DNA of 8,556 nucleotides from an uncultured Alphaproteobacteria bacterium (GTDB lineage Bacteria; Pseudomonadota; Alphaproteobacteria; CALKHQ01): positions 1 to 8,556 of the forward strand of contig CALKHQ010000163.1 in assembly GCA_937988735.1 (NCBI GenBank). The letters run 5' to 3'. The position numbers and the translations under genes are program-made. Below, one piece after another: positions 6,248 through 8,556 of this stretch (positions are counted from its first letter, which is position 1; each line of letters starts with the position of its first letter). Below the pieces are notes generated by a model. It searched no databases. It was given only the letters and a program-made list of their open reading frames with translations, and had not been told where the DNA came from.

Positions 6248-8017
6248 ATGCTTGCCGTATCGATTTTGATTACTCTGCTGCCACGAATCACACTGGGGGC
6301 GAGCGCCATTTTCATTCGGTCGAACATATGGCGGCACTGTGCCGGCGCAGTTGCCTGCATCGCCGGCCTCTGGTTCGGCGCGGCGGAGGCCCAGGTGTTC
6401 GAGGGGCCGCGGGTGGCGCTGGTGATCGGCAACAGCGCCTACGAGCAGGTCGGGGTGCTGAACAACCCGCGCAACGACGCGGCCGCCATCTCCAACGCCC
6501 TGCGCGCCCTCGACTTCACCGTCATCGAGCGGACCGACGTCGGCCGGGAGGAGGTGTTCGACGCCCTGCGCGAGTTCAGCGCGGCGCTGACGCCCGGCAG
6601 CCTCGCGCTGTTCTTCTACGCGGGCCATGGCGTCCAGATCGACGGCGTGAACTACATCGTCCCGGTGGACGCCCATTTCAACGCCGGCGTCTCGCCCGAC
6701 CTGGTCGCGGTCAGCGCCGCCGACATCATGGGGATCATGGAGGCGTCGGGCGCCGAGCTCAGCGTCATGATCCTCGACGCCTGCCGCGACAACCCGTTCC
6801 CGGAGCTCGAGGCCGCCGCGGACCGCGGGCTTGCGCCGATGGAAGCCGGCACCGGCCAGACGCTGATCGCCTACGCGACCGCGCCCGGCTCCGTGGCCGA
6901 CGACGGCAACGGCGTGCACAGCCCCTACACCCAGGCGCTGCTGCAGGTGATCCGCGAGCCGGGGCTGGAGATCGGCCTGATCTTCCGCAAGGTCGGGCGG
7001 CTGGTGCGGGAGTCGACCGGCGGGGCGCAGATCCCCTGGTTCTCGGGCACGATGGAGGACGAGTTCTTCCTGACCCCGCCCAACGCGCCGCCGGACGCAG
7101 CCACTTCCGATGTGCTCGCCTGGCAGTCGATCCAGCAGATCGCCGACCCTGCACCCCGCGCCGATGCGCTGCGCCACTACCTCAACCGATTCCCCGACGG
7201 CCGCTTCGCCATGCTGGCGGTGCTCCAGTTGCGCGACCTGGGCGCAGCCGGCGCTGCGATGGAGGAGGGGGAGACTGTCAGCCGCACGGTGTCGCCCGAG
7301 CAGCTGGTCGTCGAAGAGCGGGAGATGTCGCTGTTCGAGCGGCAGCGCATCCAGCAGGCGCTCAAGCTGGTGGACCTCTATTACGGCGAGATCGACGGCG
7401 TGTTCGGCCCCGGCACCCGCGAGGCCATCCGCCGCTTCCAGCTCGGCCTGTCGGCTGCAGCGACCGGTTACCTGACCCACGAACAGCAGCTCGGCCTCGC
7501 CGTGGCGGCGGCCGACCAGGCGGCGCAGCGCGCCTACGAGGTTGCAACCGAGGCCCGGGCCGCCCGCCAGCGGGCGCTGGAGATCGCCGCGGCCGGCGGC
7601 GCGATCTCGGGCAGTTTCTCGGCCGGCGCCTACACCGGCGAGCCGCTGATGGGGGAGGGCGCCTCCTACGGCGTGCTCGGCCTTGCCGCAGGCGACGTCT
7701 TCGCCGGCGAGTTCCAGCAGGGCCGCGCCATCCTTGGGGTCCGGTCCTTCGCCAACGGCGATACCTATTACGGCGCCCTGCGCGACGGCCTGCCGCACGG
7801 CTTCGGCGTCTACCAGTTCGCCGCGGGCGGCGAGATTGCAGGGCAGTGGGATGCCGGGGTCGTGGACGGCTATGCAATCAGCAGCGACTACGATGGCCGG
7901 CGGATCGCGGGCGCCTGGCGGCAGAACATGCCCGATGGCTACGGCGTGGCGCAGATGCCGGACGGCGCGCTGGCCCGGGGGCTGTGGACCGGCGGCGAGC
8001 TCGCCGACGCCCTCTGA
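6248..8017 (+). CDS. exported caspase-like (C14) protease with peptidoglycan-binding domain and MORN repeats
   Basis: A 589-residue multidomain protein. A hydrophobic segment ending GAAEA (signal-peptidase site before Gln49) indicates export. Residues 56-275 form a C14 caspase fold: RVALVIGNSAY, FFYAGHG with catalytic His127, and ILDACRDNPF with catalytic Cys179; the dyad is intact. A helical stretch (about 285-350, with HYLNRFPDGRFAMLA) follows. Residues 362-415 resemble the PG_binding_1 domain (YYGEIDGVFGPGTREAIRRFQ), expected to bind the cell wall. After an Ala-rich helix, residues about 482-585 contain four to five degenerate MORN repeats (for example GDTYYGALRDGLPHGFGVY at 504). The protein probably acts in the periplasm as a protease or scaffold; its substrate is unknown. 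The start is doubtful. ATG 6248 is the only in-frame ATG giving the whole signal, but it lacks a ribosome site, and codons before about 6330 have atypical A/T third positions. Confidence 0.88.
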   Translation: MLAVSILITLLPRITLGASAIFIRSNIWRHCAGAVACIAGLWFGAAEAQVFEGPRVALVIGNSAYEQVGVLNNPRNDAAAISNALRALDFTVIERTDVGREEVFDALREFSAALTPGSLALFFYAGHGVQIDGVNYIVPVDAHFNAGVSPDLVAVSAADIMGIMEASGAELSVMILDACRDNPFPELEAAADRGLAPMEAGTGQTLIAYATAPGSVADDGNGVHSPYTQALLQVIREPGLEIGLIFRKVGRLVRESTGGAQIPWFSGTMEDEFFLTPPNAPPDAATSDVLAWQSIQQIADPAPRADALRHYLNRFPDGRFAMLAVLQLRDLGAAGAAMEEGETVSRTVSPEQLVVEEREMSLFERQRIQQALKLVDLYYGEIDGVFGPGTREAIRRFQLGLSAAATGYLTHEQQLGLAVAAADQAAQRAYEVATEARAARQRALEIAAAGGAISGSFSAGAYTGEPLMGEGASYGVLGLAAGDVFAGEFQQGRAILGVRSFANGDTYYGALRDGLPHGFGVYQFAAGGEIAGQWDAGVVDGYAISSDYDGRRIAGAWRQNMPDGYGVAQMPDGALARGLWTGGELADAL

Positions 8018-8023
8018 CCGGCG

Positions 8024-8556
8024 TCAGCGGCCTTCCTGCCCGGCGAGCAGGGCCTGCGCCTGGGGGATCCAGCGGTCCCGCGTCACTCGGCCCTTGAAGC
8101 CCAGGGCCGCGTCGATCCTCTGGATGTCCTCCTCGGTGAGCGCCGCGATCTGGGAATAGGTCGAGATCCCCAGCCCCTTGAGCCGTGCCTCCAGCGCGCG
8201 GCCGATGCCGTGGATGCGGGTGAGATCGTCACCTTCGCTCTCCGCGGGAGCCGACGACAGCAGGGCGGGCTCCGGCGCAACCAGGGCCGTGCCATCGACC
8301 GGGGCAGGCGACGGCTCCGGCGCAGGCGCCGCCGTCTCGGCCGCGTTCTCCGCTGCCGGGATCGGCGCCGCCGCGGCTTCCTCCCCGGCGGGCACGACCG
8401 CCGGTCCGGCCACCGTGGTGGTGACGATCTGCGGCGGCGCCTCGCCGCGGAGGGCGGCGAGCTCGGCTTCGCGTTCCGTCGCCCGGTCGCGCGCCTCGGC
8501 CAGCTCCAGGCGGAGCTGGTCGCGCTCGGTTTCGAGCGCCGTCACCCGCTCCCGCC
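8024..8556 (-). CDS. coiled-coil, Ala/Pro-rich linker and HhH-like domain protein (5' end beyond window)
   Basis: Reading leftward, the frame is open to the right edge, so the true start is outside the window; the GTG at 8545 is internal or only one candidate. Counting from that GTG, residues 1-33 are charged heptad-like coiled coil (ETERDQLRLELAEARDRA), and more such sequence (RER) continues upstream. Residues 36-105 are an Ala/Pro/Glu-rich disordered linker. Residues 107-168 form a helix-hairpin-helix-like module (DDLTRIHGIGRALEARLKGL, then EEDIQRIDAALGFKGRVTRD). In alphaproteobacteria this module is attached to varied proteins, including ribosomal L21 and respiratory-chain-associated proteins, so it does not define a function. 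The stop codon lies six bases from that of the converging caspase gene. Confidence 0.8.
   Translation of the reverse strand, partial: RERVTALETERDQLRLELAEARDRATEREAELAALRGEAPPQIVTTTVAGPAVVPAGEEAAAAPIPAAENAAETAAPAPEPSPAPVDGTALVAPEPALLSSAPAESEGDDLTRIHGIGRALEARLKGLGISTYSQIAALTEEDIQRIDAALGFKGRVTRDRWIPQAQALLAGQEGR

Noticed and set aside
890..6332. The 12-mer CGAACATATGGC occurs at 890-901 and again at 6321-6332, near two gene starts
   Set aside because: One or two shared 12-mers are expected by chance in a window of this size. The second ATG is out of frame with the caspase gene, and no second GAAC lies at the right distance to make a LexA box.
5891..7798. 635-residue open frame on the minus strand opposite the caspase gene
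   Set aside because: No domain content and biased composition; the plus strand encodes intact catalytic motifs over the same bases.

Overview
This is a very GC-rich, gene-dense stretch of a bacterial chromosome, most likely from an alphaproteobacterium. Three things point there: a direct GAAC-N7-GAAC motif of the alphaproteobacterial LexA type, the radical-SAM plus UdgX gene pair, and the strong G/C bias at third codon positions. I cannot name the genus. No insertion sequence, phage gene, rRNA or CRISPR array is visible.

Layout. Bases 2-67 are the last codons of a protein whose end looks like an outer-membrane beta-barrel strand. A tRNA-Ser(UGA) gene with encoded CCA lies on the minus strand (227-316). 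A small glycine-zipper lipoprotein gene follows (587-829). Next is a two-gene plus-strand operon (897-3610) encoding a radical SAM protein with a C-terminal helix-hairpin-helix, then a DUF4130-UdgX fusion that carries the uracil-crosslinking histidine loop. The two genes overlap by four bases. The operon is preceded by a promoter (TTGCCG-N17-TATAAC) whose -10 lies inside a GAAC-N7-GAAC LexA-type box. The start codon sits about where transcription should begin, so the mRNA looks leaderless. I read this as an SOS-inducible, uracil-directed DNA repair or modification module; the role of the radical SAM partner is not established.

Converging on this operon, and overlapping it at a shared CTAG, is an FGGY-family pentulose kinase on the minus strand (3607-5232). 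Divergent from it is an RbsD/FucU-type sugar mutarotase (5356-5799), followed three bases later by a small cysteine-containing lipoprotein (5803-6066). The kinase and mutarotase suggest a sugar salvage function; no transporter, aldolase or regulator lies in the window.

The next gene (6248-8017, start uncertain) encodes an exported caspase-like (C14) protease with an intact His/Cys dyad, a peptidoglycan-binding domain and C-terminal MORN-like repeats. It converges on a minus-strand gene that runs off the right edge (8024-8556) and encodes a coiled coil, an Ala/Pro-rich linker and a C-terminal HhH-like domain.

The most notable system is the SOS-box-controlled, apparently leaderless radical SAM/DUF4130-UdgX operon. 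The secreted caspase-peptidoglycan-binding-MORN protein comes second.
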